8,956 nt of DNA from Bacteroidota bacterium (GCA_021812865.1 JAKAMP010000082.1:1-8956), one strand, 5' to 3'. Shown: positions 1 to 7,857, numbered from the stretch's first letter. A program made the numbers and translations. Notes: generated by a model not told the origin, from the letters alone.

Positions 1-549
<549 letters not shown>

Positions 550-576
550 TTCAGCTGCAACATATGAATATTAAAT

Positions 577-603
577 CACCCGGGATTCAAATTATCCCCG
601 GTG
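577..603. terminator. Shared stem-loop between convergent sdhB and pepP-like genes
   Basis: Arms 577-586 (CACCCGGGAT) and 594-603 (ATCCCCGGTG) pair over 10 positions with one C-C mismatch around a 7-base loop (TCAAATT). The structure begins 27 bases after the sdhB stop and contains the last codons of the leftward peptidase gene, whose TAA (592-594) lies at the loop/arm junction. On the minus strand the hairpin is followed by an A/T-rich stretch (rc of 561-576) but no long T run; on the plus strand no T run follows. The position between two converging genes fits a two-way terminator. Termination itself is inferred. Confidence 0.5.
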
Positions 604-1983
604 CATCATGGATTCAATTTCATCGATAGTTTTGGGTATGGGTTTTCCAAGAACCCTGCAACCCACAGAGGTGATCAGAAGGTCATCTTCTATGCGCACG
701 CCTCCGAAGCCGATATAACTTTCGGTTTTCACATAATCGATGAATGATTCGAATTTCTTCTCCTTTTTCCAAAGGTTGATCAGCTCGGGAATGAAATATA
801 TACCTGGTTCATCGGTTAACACATAACCGGGTTCCAGTGGTTTGGCCAGCCTCAGGTATGCTGTACCAAACTGCCCGCTTCTCTTGAATTCCTCATTATA
901 TCCGATATAATCTTCACCCAGGTTTTCCATATCGTGCACATCCAGGCCAAGCATATGACCCAGCCCGTGTGGCATGAACAAAGCATGAGCCCCTTCGGCT
1001 ACGGCGTCATCTACCGAACCTTTCATGAGCCCCAGGTCTTTCAGCCCGGAGGCAATGGTTCTTGATGCAAGAAAATGCATATCGCGGTAGGGAACGCCGG
1101 GTCTGGCATTCCGGATAACCTCCATGTTGGCATTCAGCACAATCTGGTAAATATCGCGCTGACGGGCGGAAAATTTCCCGCTCACCGGAATGGTACGGGT
1201 AATGTCACTGGCATAATATCTTTCTGATTCTGCCCCGGCATCGGTAATCAGCAGGTCGCCTTCCTTCAGGATGTTCCCGTGGTGATGGTTATGCAGGGTT
1301 TCACCATGGATACTTAATATCACTGGGAAAGAAATGCCATAGCCGTAACTGGAAGCAATCCCTTCGACCAGACCAGTGAGAAATTTTTCGCGAAGGCCGG
1401 GTTTGGCATTCTTCATCACTGCCGTGTGCATCTCGTAAGCCACATCCGCCATCTTTTCAATTTCTTCGATTTCAACGGGTTCCTTCACGGAACGCAAAGC
1501 AGCAATGGCCTTTATCAATTCCACAGAAGCATTATTCGAAACGGAGGTATGTTGTATCCCCAGTAAACCCTCTAGTAAAAGAAGTGTCTCAGCACGATAA
1601 GGCGGGAGATAGAGAACTTTGCGCGACTGTTTAATTGCAGATGATATATAATGTTCCAACTCAGCCAGTGTGCCTGTATGGAGAATGCCTGCAGTAAGGC
1701 TTTTCCTGGCAACAGAAGGCTGCGGACCGGTCCAGATAATGTCGTCTAAATCAAGGTCATTCCCGAAGATATAATCCTTGCCCTGATCCACATCGATCAC
1801 ACCGGTAAGACCTGGCTGATCCACACCAAAGAAATACAGGAACGAGCTGTCCTGCCTGAAGGCATAAGTATTTCCCTTATAATTATAAGCCATTTCCCCA
1901 TTGCCCGGGAAAAGCAAAATACCGCCTTTCAAAATTTCTTTCAGTTTTTTCCGGCGGCTGACATACACTTCACTGGCGAACAT
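592..1983 (-). CDS. pepP: Xaa-Pro aminopeptidase, M24B family (aminopeptidase P)
   Basis: This cytoplasmic metallopeptidase removes an N-terminal residue that is followed by proline, and helps recycle proline-containing peptides. The 463-residue protein has the usual two parts: an aminopeptidase P N-terminal domain (about 1-165, with LLFPGNGE near 23-30 and FRQDSSFLYFFG around 42-53) and a C-terminal pita-bread fold. All five expected metal ligands are visible: D248 (TDAGAE), D260 (SDITRT), H343 (GLGHMLGL), E392 (TDEPGIYF) and E432 (GGVRIEDD), along with the HHHGN segment near 233-237. Length and motif order match complete enzymes. No signal peptide is seen. The ATG start at 1983 has no Shine-Dalgarno sequence, as is usual in Bacteroidetes. 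The gene stands alone, convergent with sdhB and divergent from the gene at 2222. I found no perfect TAnnTTTG box on the minus strand in the 238-base upstream gap. Prolidase (PepQ) is less likely because of the well-formed N-terminal domain. Confidence 0.94.
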   Translation of the reverse strand: MFASEVYVSRRKKLKEILKGGILLFPGNGEMAYNYKGNTYAFRQDSSFLYFFGVDQPGLTGVIDVDQGKDYIFGNDLDLDDIIWTGPQPSVARKSLTAGILHTGTLAELEHYISSAIKQSRKVLYLPPYRAETLLLLEGLLGIQHTSVSNNASVELIKAIAALRSVKEPVEIEEIEKMADVAYEMHTAVMKNAKPGLREKFLTGLVEGIASSYGYGISFPVILSIHGETLHNHHHGNILKEGDLLITDAGAESERYYASDITRTIPVSGKFSARQRDIYQIVLNANMEVIRNARPGVPYRDMHFLASRTIASGLKDLGLMKGSVDDAVAEGAHALFMPHGLGHMLGLDVHDMENLGEDYIGYNEEFKRSGQFGTAYLRLAKPLEPGYVLTDEPGIYFIPELINLWKKEKKFESFIDYVKTESYIGFGGVRIEDDLLITSVGCRVLGKPIPKTIDEIESMMHRG

Positions 1984-2142
1984 ATCCGTAAGATTTTGAA
2001 TGACGGATAAAGATAAGAAACTTTAGGAAGGATCAAAAAGACAAGAATTCCGGCAGACAAATTTCGGAATCTAACGTTTTATCTAACACGGTAAATTTTT
2101 CATATCAAATTCATAATCAGGAAGAATATTTTGACGAATGGC

Positions 2143-2173
2143 ATTGAAAAAAATACGTTAATATATATATTCG
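2143..2173 (+). promoter_or_regulatory. Candidate Bacteroidetes-type promoter for the gene at 2222
   Basis: ATTG at 2143-2146 and TATATTCG at 2166-2173 are separated by 19 bases. This resembles the Bacteroidetes sigma-ABfr consensus TTTG-N19-21-TAnnTTTG with one mismatch in each box. Transcription would begin near 2180, about 40 bases before the ATG at 2222. The surroundings are strongly A/T-rich, including the alternating AT run ending at 2170, so a chance match is possible. The call rests on consensus and spacing only. Confidence 0.4.
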
Positions 2174-2221
2174 CAGGTAAGCAAGCCGATATTAACAAAC
2201 CTTCAACAGTTTTCCAACCGT

Positions 2222-2968
2222 ATGCCATACCGTCGACTCCCCAACACAGATGCCTCCCGGTTAAGGTCTTTAAACAGGGCTTTACAAATGGGTAAGGATC
2301 TGCCCCCCTTCAAACTTGCCTATTCACAAGGCACCTTTCAGAAGGTCCAGTCATTTCTTCCATCCTTCGAACGACTTGTAGCAGAGCATCGCAGGGCTTT
2401 CAACCAACAGGTCGCGAAAAACAAGGACTATCAGCAAACCATGCGTAAAGCAAGGATGTACATTTCTCACTTTATCCAGGTAATGAATATGGCGATCAGC
2501 AGGGGAGATCTTCCTGCAAATACAAGGACCTTCTATGGGCTCAATGAAGACGACAGCCGTATCCCTTCCCTGGTAAATGAACAGGATATTCTCCACTGGG
2601 GCGAAAACATCATCCAGGGCGAGTCCAAACGCACCATGAAGGGTTACACCCTTATCACCAATCCAACCGGCGCCATGGTGAAAGTGTGGTATGAGAATTT
2701 CCGCGATGCCTATACCTACCAGAAAACACTGGAAAAAATGAACACCCGTTCGGTTACTGAACTCACGGAGTTGCGCAAGCAGGCAGACAGCCTCATCCTT
2801 GCTGTATGGAACGAGGTGGAAGAAAAATACAACGATCTTCCCGAAGATATGAAACGGAAAAAGGCCATGGAATATGGTCTGATATACGTTTTCCGTAAAA
2901 ACGAGATCAGCCGCCTTTCTGTTTTCGAACAGGCTCCCCTTACTTTGTCGATGACTGGCGGTGCCTGA
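2222..2968 (+). CDS. Conserved-looking protein of unknown function, probably all-helical
   Basis: I do not recognise a named domain. The 248-residue product has no signal peptide, no membrane segment and no cysteine. It is rich in Lys, Arg, Glu and Gln and reads as mostly helical. Points of note are a basic N-terminus (MPYRRLPNTDASRLRSLNRA, 1-20), a stretch of Arg/Lys/Gln-rich helix (52-95), a short middle section with GYTLITNPTGAMVKVWYENF (141-160) that may hold beta strands, and a charged helical C-terminal part (165-232) with coiled-coil-like spacing. Three tryptophans (126, 156, 196) are spread along it. From memory, the MPYRRLPNTDA opening recurs in hypothetical proteins of Bacteroidetes, which supports a real gene; this was not searched. 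The start ATG at 2222 follows a plausible promoter and is not preceded by a Shine-Dalgarno sequence. The last 29 bases overlap the protease gene on the other strand. A cytoplasmic nucleic-acid or protein-binding role is possible but only a guess. Confidence 0.8.
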   Translation: MPYRRLPNTDASRLRSLNRALQMGKDLPPFKLAYSQGTFQKVQSFLPSFERLVAEHRRAFNQQVAKNKDYQQTMRKARMYISHFIQVMNMAISRGDLPANTRTFYGLNEDDSRIPSLVNEQDILHWGENIIQGESKRTMKGYTLITNPTGAMVKVWYENFRDAYTYQKTLEKMNTRSVTELTELRKQADSLILAVWNEVEEKYNDLPEDMKRKKAMEYGLIYVFRKNEISRLSVFEQAPLTLSMTGGA

Positions 2969-3875
2969 CTTCTGTCAGGTAAAGGGTGATCATTAGCAAT
3001 ACTACCACGGCAAGGCTCAGAAAAGCCATATAAAGGTCGTTGGTGGTAGTGCCTATTTCCTGCGCCGTATTGTCAATTTTCCCCGCATCATACAGGTAAT
3101 AAAATATTACTGTAATGGCATTGTTGGTAAAATGCGCAAGGATGGGTATCCAAAGGCTTCCTGTGATGAAGAACACGTATCCCAGCAGTACACCAAGGAT
3201 CAGGCGGGGGATAAAGCCATAGAACTGGAAATGCATGAACGAGAATACTGCAGCTGCAATCCAGATGCCTGCGTGAACATTCCTGGTAAGCTCGGTAAAC
3301 TGTTTTTGCAAAATTCCTCTGAACAAAAGCTCCTCTCCAACCGCTGGCAATAGGGCGATCATAAAAAGATTGAATCCCAGTTGCTTCCATGTCTTAGCCT
3401 GAACGAAAGTCTGGGTAAGCGATTCCGCATTCTTTTCGCTTTCTTTCATCCAGGTTTCAAGTGATCTCAACGACTCAGGCAGGTGCATGGCCTCATTGAA
3501 CGAAACCAGATAGTTGATGAAGGGGATGCTGGCAATGATAATGACCGGCGCAATGAGATAGGCCTGAATGGACGTTCTGCTTCGCATAGCCAGGTAGGAA
3601 GGAGCGTCCCTCTGAATGAGGTAACCCACAATGAAAGGGGGAATGATGAACATGCCTGTTGTTTGCATGATCTGCAAAAACTGAAAGGCGCCCGCATGAT
3701 TCGCCACAAATTGAGCCGCAAGGTCGCCGTTCAGGTCCTTGAAATCGATGTGAAACGCAAACCGGGCAACGAGAAGGCCGGCAAAATAGAAAAAAGAAAA
3801 GCACAGGGCAACCACGGTTGCGGTGAGCGTAAGCCTGGTAAGCGGCGAGGCGTTTGCGAAAATTCCCTTCTGCAT
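2940..3875 (-). CDS. CPBP family intramembrane glutamic protease (CAAX-type)
   Basis: This is a multi-spanning inner-membrane protease of the Rce1/CPBP (formerly Abi) family. Bacterial members are linked to processing or maturation of membrane or peptide substrates; the substrate here is unknown. The 311-residue protein has about eight hydrophobic segments (roughly 16-42, 66-88, 104-124, 166-184, 203-218, 222-240, 241-262 and 281-300). The three family motifs are present and in order: EELLFR (E181, E182, R186), FSFMH (F211, H215) and HFTNN (H248, N252). With all catalytic residues present the enzyme should be active. The loop around 127-165 is long and hydrophilic. The ATG at 3875 has an AGGAAA stretch about 8 bases upstream, one of the few Shine-Dalgarno-like sequences here. 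The gene is divergent from dusB and its 3' end overlaps the unknown gene on the opposite strand by 29 bases. No bacteriocin or immunity gene is nearby, so a bacteriocin-immunity role is not supported. Confidence 0.92.
   Translation of the reverse strand: MQKGIFANASPLTRLTLTATVVALCFSFFYFAGLLVARFAFHIDFKDLNGDLAAQFVANHAGAFQFLQIMQTTGMFIIPPFIVGYLIQRDAPSYLAMRSRTSIQAYLIAPVIIIASIPFINYLVSFNEAMHLPESLRSLETWMKESEKNAESLTQTFVQAKTWKQLGFNLFMIALLPAVGEELLFRGILQKQFTELTRNVHAGIWIAAAVFSFMHFQFYGFIPRLILGVLLGYVFFITGSLWIPILAHFTNNAITVIFYYLYDAGKIDNTAQEIGTTTNDLYMAFLSLAVVVLLMITLYLTEVRHRQSSTK
2962..2981 (+). terminator. Stem-loop at the 3' end of the unknown gene
   Basis: CCTGAC (2964-2969) and GTCAGG (2974-2979) form a perfect 6-bp stem around a TTCT loop. 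It is extended on the plus-strand RNA by a G-U pair (2963/2980) and a T-A pair (2962/2981). The TGA stop (2966-2968) lies in the left arm. No T run follows on the plus strand, so it is not a classical intrinsic terminator; it could shape or protect the 3' end. On the other strand the same bases code for residues near the end of the protease. Confidence 0.4.
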
Positions 3876-3889
3876 AAATCGTTTTTTCC

Positions 3890-3897
3890 TATTTTTG
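3890..3897 (+). promoter_or_regulatory. Promoter -7 box for dusB
   Basis: TATTTTTG is a perfect match to the Bacteroidetes -7 consensus TAnnTTTG. Transcription would start near 3903, leaving a leader of about 20 bases before the GTG at 3926. No TTTG is present at the expected -33 position (around 3865-3870, inside the protease coding start), which is common for weakly conserved -33 boxes. It lies 4 bases from an opposing box on the minus strand. Confidence 0.55.
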
Positions 3898-3901
3898 CGT
3901 C

Positions 3902-3909
3902 CAAAGTTA
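3902..3909 (-). promoter_or_regulatory. Promoter -7 box for the CPBP protease gene
   Basis: Read on the minus strand this is TAACTTTG, a perfect TAnnTTTG match. It would start transcription near 3896 and give a leader of about 20 bases before the ATG at 3875. No clear TTTG is found at the expected -33 position (about 3929-3932, inside the dusB start). Polymerase bound here and polymerase bound at the dusB box would occupy the same DNA. Confidence 0.45.
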
Positions 3910-3925
3910 ACAATCTTTCGGATAC

Positions 3926-4903
3926 GTGCTGAAGATCGGAAATACAGAGATTAAGGGTTATCCCGTATTGCTTGCGCCGATGGAAGACATCACCGATCCA
4001 TCGTTCCGCTACCTGTGCAAAATGTATGGCGCCGACCTGATGTATACCGAATTTATTTCGTCCGACGGACTCATCCGCAACGGGAAAAAATCGGTTCAGA
4101 AACTCGATATATACGAATATGAACGCCCTATAGGAATACAGATCTACGGGCATATTCTCGAATCGATGGTGGAGGCTGCGCGCATGGCCGAACAGGCAAA
4201 TCCCGAACTGATCGACATCAATTTCGGCTGCCCGGTGAAGAAAATAGCCAACCGCGGGGCAGGCGCCGGGATGCTCAACAATATTCCCCTCATGGTGAAG
4301 ATCACCGAGGCCATTGTAAAATCCACTTCCCTGCCGGTTACCGTGAAAACCCGCCTCGGATGGGATGAGAACAGCAAGAACATCGTGGATATTGCAGAAC
4401 GCCTGCAGGACGTGGGAATCTCAGCCATTACCATTCATGGAAGAACCAGGAGCCAGCTGTATACGGGGAAGGCCGATTGGACCCTTATCGGCGCTGTGAA
4501 ATCGAATCCGCGCATGAAAATACCTGTGATCGGCAATGGCGATGTGGACAGCCCCGAAAAGGCCCGCGAAATGTTCAACCGTTACGGAGTCGACGCGATC
4601 ATGATCGGAAGGGCCACCATTGGCAGGCCCTGGATATTCAAAGAGGTGAAAACATTTCTGGATTCCGGCGAAAAACTTCCTGAACCTTCGGTAAGCGATA
4701 AGGTGGCCCTGGCAAAACTTCACCTGTCAAAATCGCTTGAATTCAAAGGCAACCGTCGGGGCATTTTTGAAATGCGCCGGCATTTTGTGCATTACTTCAA
4801 GGGCCTGGATAATTTCCGCGATACCCGCATCAGACTCCTTACCACTGAAGACCCTGCGGACATACTGGAAATCCTGGAATATATCGAAACGCGTTATGCC
4901 TAG
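3926..4903 (+). CDS. dusB: tRNA-dihydrouridine synthase (DusB-like)
   Basis: This is an FMN enzyme that reduces specific uridines in the tRNA D-loop to dihydrouridine using NAD(P)H. The 325-residue product is full length for the family: an N-terminal TIM barrel followed by a small helical tRNA-binding domain (about 245-325). Visible motifs are LLAPMEDITD (15-24, FMN binding), the catalytic cysteine C102 in NFGCPVKK, the lysine of KTRLGW (141-146), H171 in HGRTR, GNGDV (203-207), and the phosphate-binding GRATIGRPW (228-236). The start is taken as GTG at 3926: it puts KIGN at the usual N-terminal position, lies just behind a perfect -7 box, and no ATG is available before residue 19. There is no Shine-Dalgarno sequence. 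The gene is divergent from the protease gene and convergent with nadB, with only 5 bases to the nadB stop and no convincing terminator between. DusB is chosen over DusA/DusC from overall likeness. Confidence 0.93.
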   Translation: MLKIGNTEIKGYPVLLAPMEDITDPSFRYLCKMYGADLMYTEFISSDGLIRNGKKSVQKLDIYEYERPIGIQIYGHILESMVEAARMAEQANPELIDINFGCPVKKIANRGAGAGMLNNIPLMVKITEAIVKSTSLPVTVKTRLGWDENSKNIVDIAERLQDVGISAITIHGRTRSQLYTGKADWTLIGAVKSNPRMKIPVIGNGDVDSPEKAREMFNRYGVDAIMIGRATIGRPWIFKEVKTFLDSGEKLPEPSVSDKVALAKLHLSKSLEFKGNRRGIFEMRRHFVHYFKGLDNFRDTRIRLLTTEDPADILEILEYIETRYA

Positions 4904-4908
4904 CGCAC

Positions 4909-6480
4909 TCAGCTTATTCGTTTTTTGGGATAATCCAGCGTGTAGTGCAGCCCCCTGCTTTCCCTTCTTTCCCTTGCCATCTTGATGATGAGGTAGCCTG
5001 CATTCACGAGGTTCCTGAGTTCGCAAAGTTTCCTTGACAATTTCGATTTCTCGTACAAGGCTTCACTTTCCTCGTAAATGATTTCGAGCCGTTTGAACGC
5101 CCTGAGCAACCTGAGATTCGAGCGTACAATGCCCACGTAACTACTCATGATCTGCTGCACTTCCTTGTGCAACTGGGTAATCAGGATCATTTCCTCGGGA
5201 AAAGTCATGCCTTCGTCGTTCCAGTCGGGTATCGATTCCTGGAATGCATAATTCTGGAATACCCTGATGGCATCTTTGGCTGCCCTGTCTGCATATACAA
5301 TGCCTTCGAGCAGGGAATTCGACGCAAGCCTGTTGGCGCCATGCAACCCGGTTGATGCGGTTTCACCGACGGCATACAGCCTGTTGATGGAGGTTCGTGC
5401 CCAGGTATCGACCTTGATGCCTCCGCAAAGGAAATGGGCCGCAGGTACCACCGGAATATAGTCTTTGGTCATGTCGATACCGAGCGACAGGCACTTATTG
5501 TAAATGGTGGGAAAATGGCTTTTCAGTCCGTCAGGATCGAGGTGCGTGGCATCGAGGTATACAAAATCCTCACCGCTGATCTTCATTTCATTGTCGATGG
5601 CCCTGGCCACTATATCGCGCGGCGCCAGCGATCCCCTGGGATCATATTTAGTCATGAGCTCATTCCCGTCGAGTGTGCGCAGCACAGCGCCAAACCCGCG
5701 CAGGGCCTCGCTGATGAGGAAGGAAGGACGCTCCTGCGGATTATACAGCGAGGTGGGGTGGAACTGGACAAATTCCATGTTTTCAATGATCCCCTTCGCC
5801 CGGTACACCATGGCAATGCCGTCGCCTGTGGCCGTGGGCGGATTGGTGGTGGTATAATACACATTGCCCACACCCCCGGTAGCCAGCACGGTTACCCTGG
5901 CCAGAATGGTATCGATGGTATGCGTGGCTAAATTCAGGGCATATACCCCATAACATTCAATATCGGGCATATAGCGCCTCACCGTAATCCCAAGGTAGTG
6001 CTGGGTGATGAGTTCAGTGGCAAAACAGTTCTCGATCACCTCGATATTTTCATTCTTGCGAATCGCCTCCATCAGCGCCCGCTGTATTTCTGCTCCTGAC
6101 CGATCCTTATGGTGAAGAATGCGGTGCTCACTGTGGCCTCCCTCCTTTGCCAGGTCAAATTTTCCGTTCTTTTCGGTGTCGAATTGTGTTCCCCAGTCAA
6201 TCAGCTGCCTGATCTGCCCCGGAGCTTCCTCCACCACCAGTTTCACCACTTCCGGATCGCATACCCCATCCCCGCAGATCAGGGTATCCTGGATGTGCTT
6301 ATCGAAATTGTCGGGTTCATAAGTCACGGACGCAATACCCCCCTGGGCGAAACTGGTATTGGTTTCCTCCAGCTTTGTTTTGGTAATAAGGCAAACCTTC
6401 CCGTAGGGAGCTACCTTGAGGGCGAAGCTCATCCCTGCAATTCCTGATCCTACTACTAAAAAATCAACTTTCTTTTGCAT
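4909..6480 (-). CDS. nadB: L-aspartate oxidase
   Basis: This FAD flavoprotein oxidises L-aspartate to iminoaspartate, the first step of de novo NAD synthesis; quinolinate synthase (NadA) uses the product. Electrons go to oxygen or, in anaerobic cells, to fumarate. The 523-residue protein is full length. Visible are the FAD-binding GSGIAG (11-16), TNTSFAQGGIAS (40-51), E113 and H116 in AKEGGHSEHR, H241 in VQFHPTSL, R288 in PRDIVARAI, H349 in AAHFLCGG and R384 in GANRLASNSLLEG; the last four correspond to E. coli substrate-site residues. The C-terminal helical domain (about 425-515) is present. The SdhA/FrdA flavoprotein is excluded by the NadB-style HSEHRILHHKD signature and by length. The ATG at 6480 lies 8 bases after the stop of the upstream transporter gene, suggesting co-transcription. 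The region before the start is A-rich, without a Shine-Dalgarno sequence. nadA and nadC are not in the window. Confidence 0.96.
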   Translation of the reverse strand: MQKKVDFLVVGSGIAGMSFALKVAPYGKVCLITKTKLEETNTSFAQGGIASVTYEPDNFDKHIQDTLICGDGVCDPEVVKLVVEEAPGQIRQLIDWGTQFDTEKNGKFDLAKEGGHSEHRILHHKDRSGAEIQRALMEAIRKNENIEVIENCFATELITQHYLGITVRRYMPDIECYGVYALNLATHTIDTILARVTVLATGGVGNVYYTTTNPPTATGDGIAMVYRAKGIIENMEFVQFHPTSLYNPQERPSFLISEALRGFGAVLRTLDGNELMTKYDPRGSLAPRDIVARAIDNEMKISGEDFVYLDATHLDPDGLKSHFPTIYNKCLSLGIDMTKDYIPVVPAAHFLCGGIKVDTWARTSINRLYAVGETASTGLHGANRLASNSLLEGIVYADRAAKDAIRVFQNYAFQESIPDWNDEGMTFPEEMILITQLHKEVQQIMSSYVGIVRSNLRLLRAFKRLEIIYEESEALYEKSKLSRKLCELRNLVNAGYLIIKMARERRESRGLHYTLDYPKKRIS

Positions 6481-6488
6481 GACAATAT

Positions 6489-7829
6489 TTATTTGTTGGA
6501 TGTATTTTTTAATCCAAACGAAATGATCAGAAGCACGATGCTCATCACCGATAGCGCAAGGAATCCGTTTTTATAGCCGGCAATGCCGCCGCCAAAACTG
6601 GCAATCAGCGCCCCGATGAGGGCTGCGCTCATCAGCTGTCCGGTGCTGGTGAATACCGTCAGCAGGCTTTGTCCGGCCGCCCGTGTGCTTTCAGTGGTTT
6701 CGTGGTTCATGATGTACCGCAACGGAGCGCCGAGAAGGAAGGCCAGTCCGAATCCCAGGCAACCCTGCGCCAGGTAAAAATTGAACTTTGTCATCGACAA
6801 CAGGGCAAACACCAGCAAGCCCGCAAGCATACCCGTAATGCCCATCATGATCACCGGCCTGGCGCCTGTTCGGTCGATAAGACGCCCTGCCAAGGGTGCA
6901 CTGATGAAGAGCATACCTACCAGGGGCATAAGCATAAAACTGGCTGTTGACTTTGAAACATGGAAGGCGTCGATGGCCAGCGAAGGGATATACACCGAGC
7001 TCAGTTCTCCTATACCTGCCCCAAAGGCAATGAAATAGGTAAAAAGAAGCTGGCGCGAACTAAGCAGGGAGAGGTTGATGGCCGGATCGACTGACTTCTT
7101 TTCAATCCGGTAAAACACGAACACCGCTACCAGGGTAAAGAGCAAGAAGCCGTATACACCGGGATTGCTTATGCTGGACATGAAATTCCCTGTGTCGATC
7201 CGGTTAATTCCGTATGCAAAAGAGGCCAGCAGGGCGACCAGCAGGAACATTCCCGCATAGTCGAAACGCATGGATTCTTTGCGGTGTGTATGAGGCAGAA
7301 TGCGGTAGGAAAAGATGATGAGCAGGGCTGCTGCAGGCAGGTTGATCACGAAGATCCAGTGCCAGCCAATGAGAAGCAGCAATCCTCCGATTGCCGGCCC
7401 CACAATGAATGCCAGTCCGAATACCGCCCCGATCCAGCCCAGGGCTGAACCTTGTTTTTCCTTCGGTATCACATCGCCGATCACCGCCGCAGCAACAGGG
7501 AAGATCCCGCCGGCGCCGAAGCCCTGGATGGCACGCCCTATAAGAAGAACCGTGAAACTGTCTGAAACGATCACCACCAGGGAGCCCAGGGCAAACAGGC
7601 TGAGGTCAAGGATATAGATGAGCCGGCGCCCGTAAATGTCCGATAGCTTCCCCATGATGGGCGTGGACACCAGGTTGAATAAAACGTAAATGTTGAAAAG
7701 CCAGGGAAGATCCCTGTCCGAAATGTTGAATGCCGCATGAATAGCCGGCAGGGCAGGCCCGATGATAGCAATGTCGATTGCTCCCATCAGCACCCCCGCA
7801 AAAAGCAGGAAAATAACCTTTTTGTTCAT
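6489..7829 (-). CDS. MFS transporter, DHA2-like drug/metabolite efflux family
   Basis: This is an inner-membrane secondary transporter, probably a proton-coupled exporter. The 446-residue protein has about 14 hydrophobic segments, with the extra pair (near 190-207 and 222-240) that marks 14-helix DHA2 proteins, though it is shorter than most of them. Motifs seen are a D1-type DIAIIGPALPAI (19-30), motif A GKLSDIYGRR (60-69), motif B around R99 (LIGRAIQGFGAGG, 97-109) and the antiporter motif C GLAFIVGPAIGG (138-149). A second motif-A-like GRLIDRTGARP is at 315-325. The substrate cannot be read from sequence; close coupling to nadB may be incidental or may point to a metabolite. The ATG at 7829 is preceded by an A-rich leader (AACAAACAACA) without Shine-Dalgarno. 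The upstream region has two related palindromic sites that could bind a regulator. No regulator gene is adjacent, unlike many drug-efflux loci. Confidence 0.92.
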   Translation of the reverse strand: MNKKVIFLLFAGVLMGAIDIAIIGPALPAIHAAFNISDRDLPWLFNIYVLFNLVSTPIMGKLSDIYGRRLIYILDLSLFALGSLVVIVSDSFTVLLIGRAIQGFGAGGIFPVAAAVIGDVIPKEKQGSALGWIGAVFGLAFIVGPAIGGLLLLIGWHWIFVINLPAAALLIIFSYRILPHTHRKESMRFDYAGMFLLVALLASFAYGINRIDTGNFMSSISNPGVYGFLLFTLVAVFVFYRIEKKSVDPAINLSLLSSRQLLFTYFIAFGAGIGELSSVYIPSLAIDAFHVSKSTASFMLMPLVGMLFISAPLAGRLIDRTGARPVIMMGITGMLAGLLVFALLSMTKFNFYLAQGCLGFGLAFLLGAPLRYIMNHETTESTRAAGQSLLTVFTSTGQLMSAALIGALIASFGGGIAGYKNGFLALSVMSIVLLIISFGLKNTSNK

Positions 7830-7842
7830 TGTTGTTTGTTAT

Positions 7843-7857
7843 GATGAAATGTCCATG
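7843..7857. promoter_or_regulatory. Imperfect copy of the 15-bp palindrome, possible second operator
   Basis: GATGAA-ATG-TCCATG. The right half is identical to the right half of the perfect site at 7896-7910, and the left half matches its partner at 4 of 6 positions. Read on the minus strand it begins CATGGACATT, the same 10 bases that open the perfect site. It lies 14-28 bases before the transporter ATG, in the leader, where a bound protein could block transcription. No binding protein is known for it. Confidence 0.3.

Noticed and set aside
2047..2070. Inverted repeat ATTCCG/CGGAAT (12-base spacer) upstream of the aminopeptidase, and a TCTAAC direct repeat at 2070-2075 and 2082-2087
   Set aside because: Six-base matches in an A/T-rich intergenic region are expected by chance, and no promoter box is placed to make sense of them.
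2940..3875. CPBP protease as a bacteriocin-immunity or abortive-infection gene
   Set aside because: The family has carried the name Abi, but there is no bacteriocin, toxin or phage-defence gene nearby; the setting is ordinary chromosomal genes.
5434..5931. Long open frames on the plus strand inside nadB
   Set aside because: They are antisense shadows of a complete, well-conserved nadB, with low-complexity composition and no promoter or start context.
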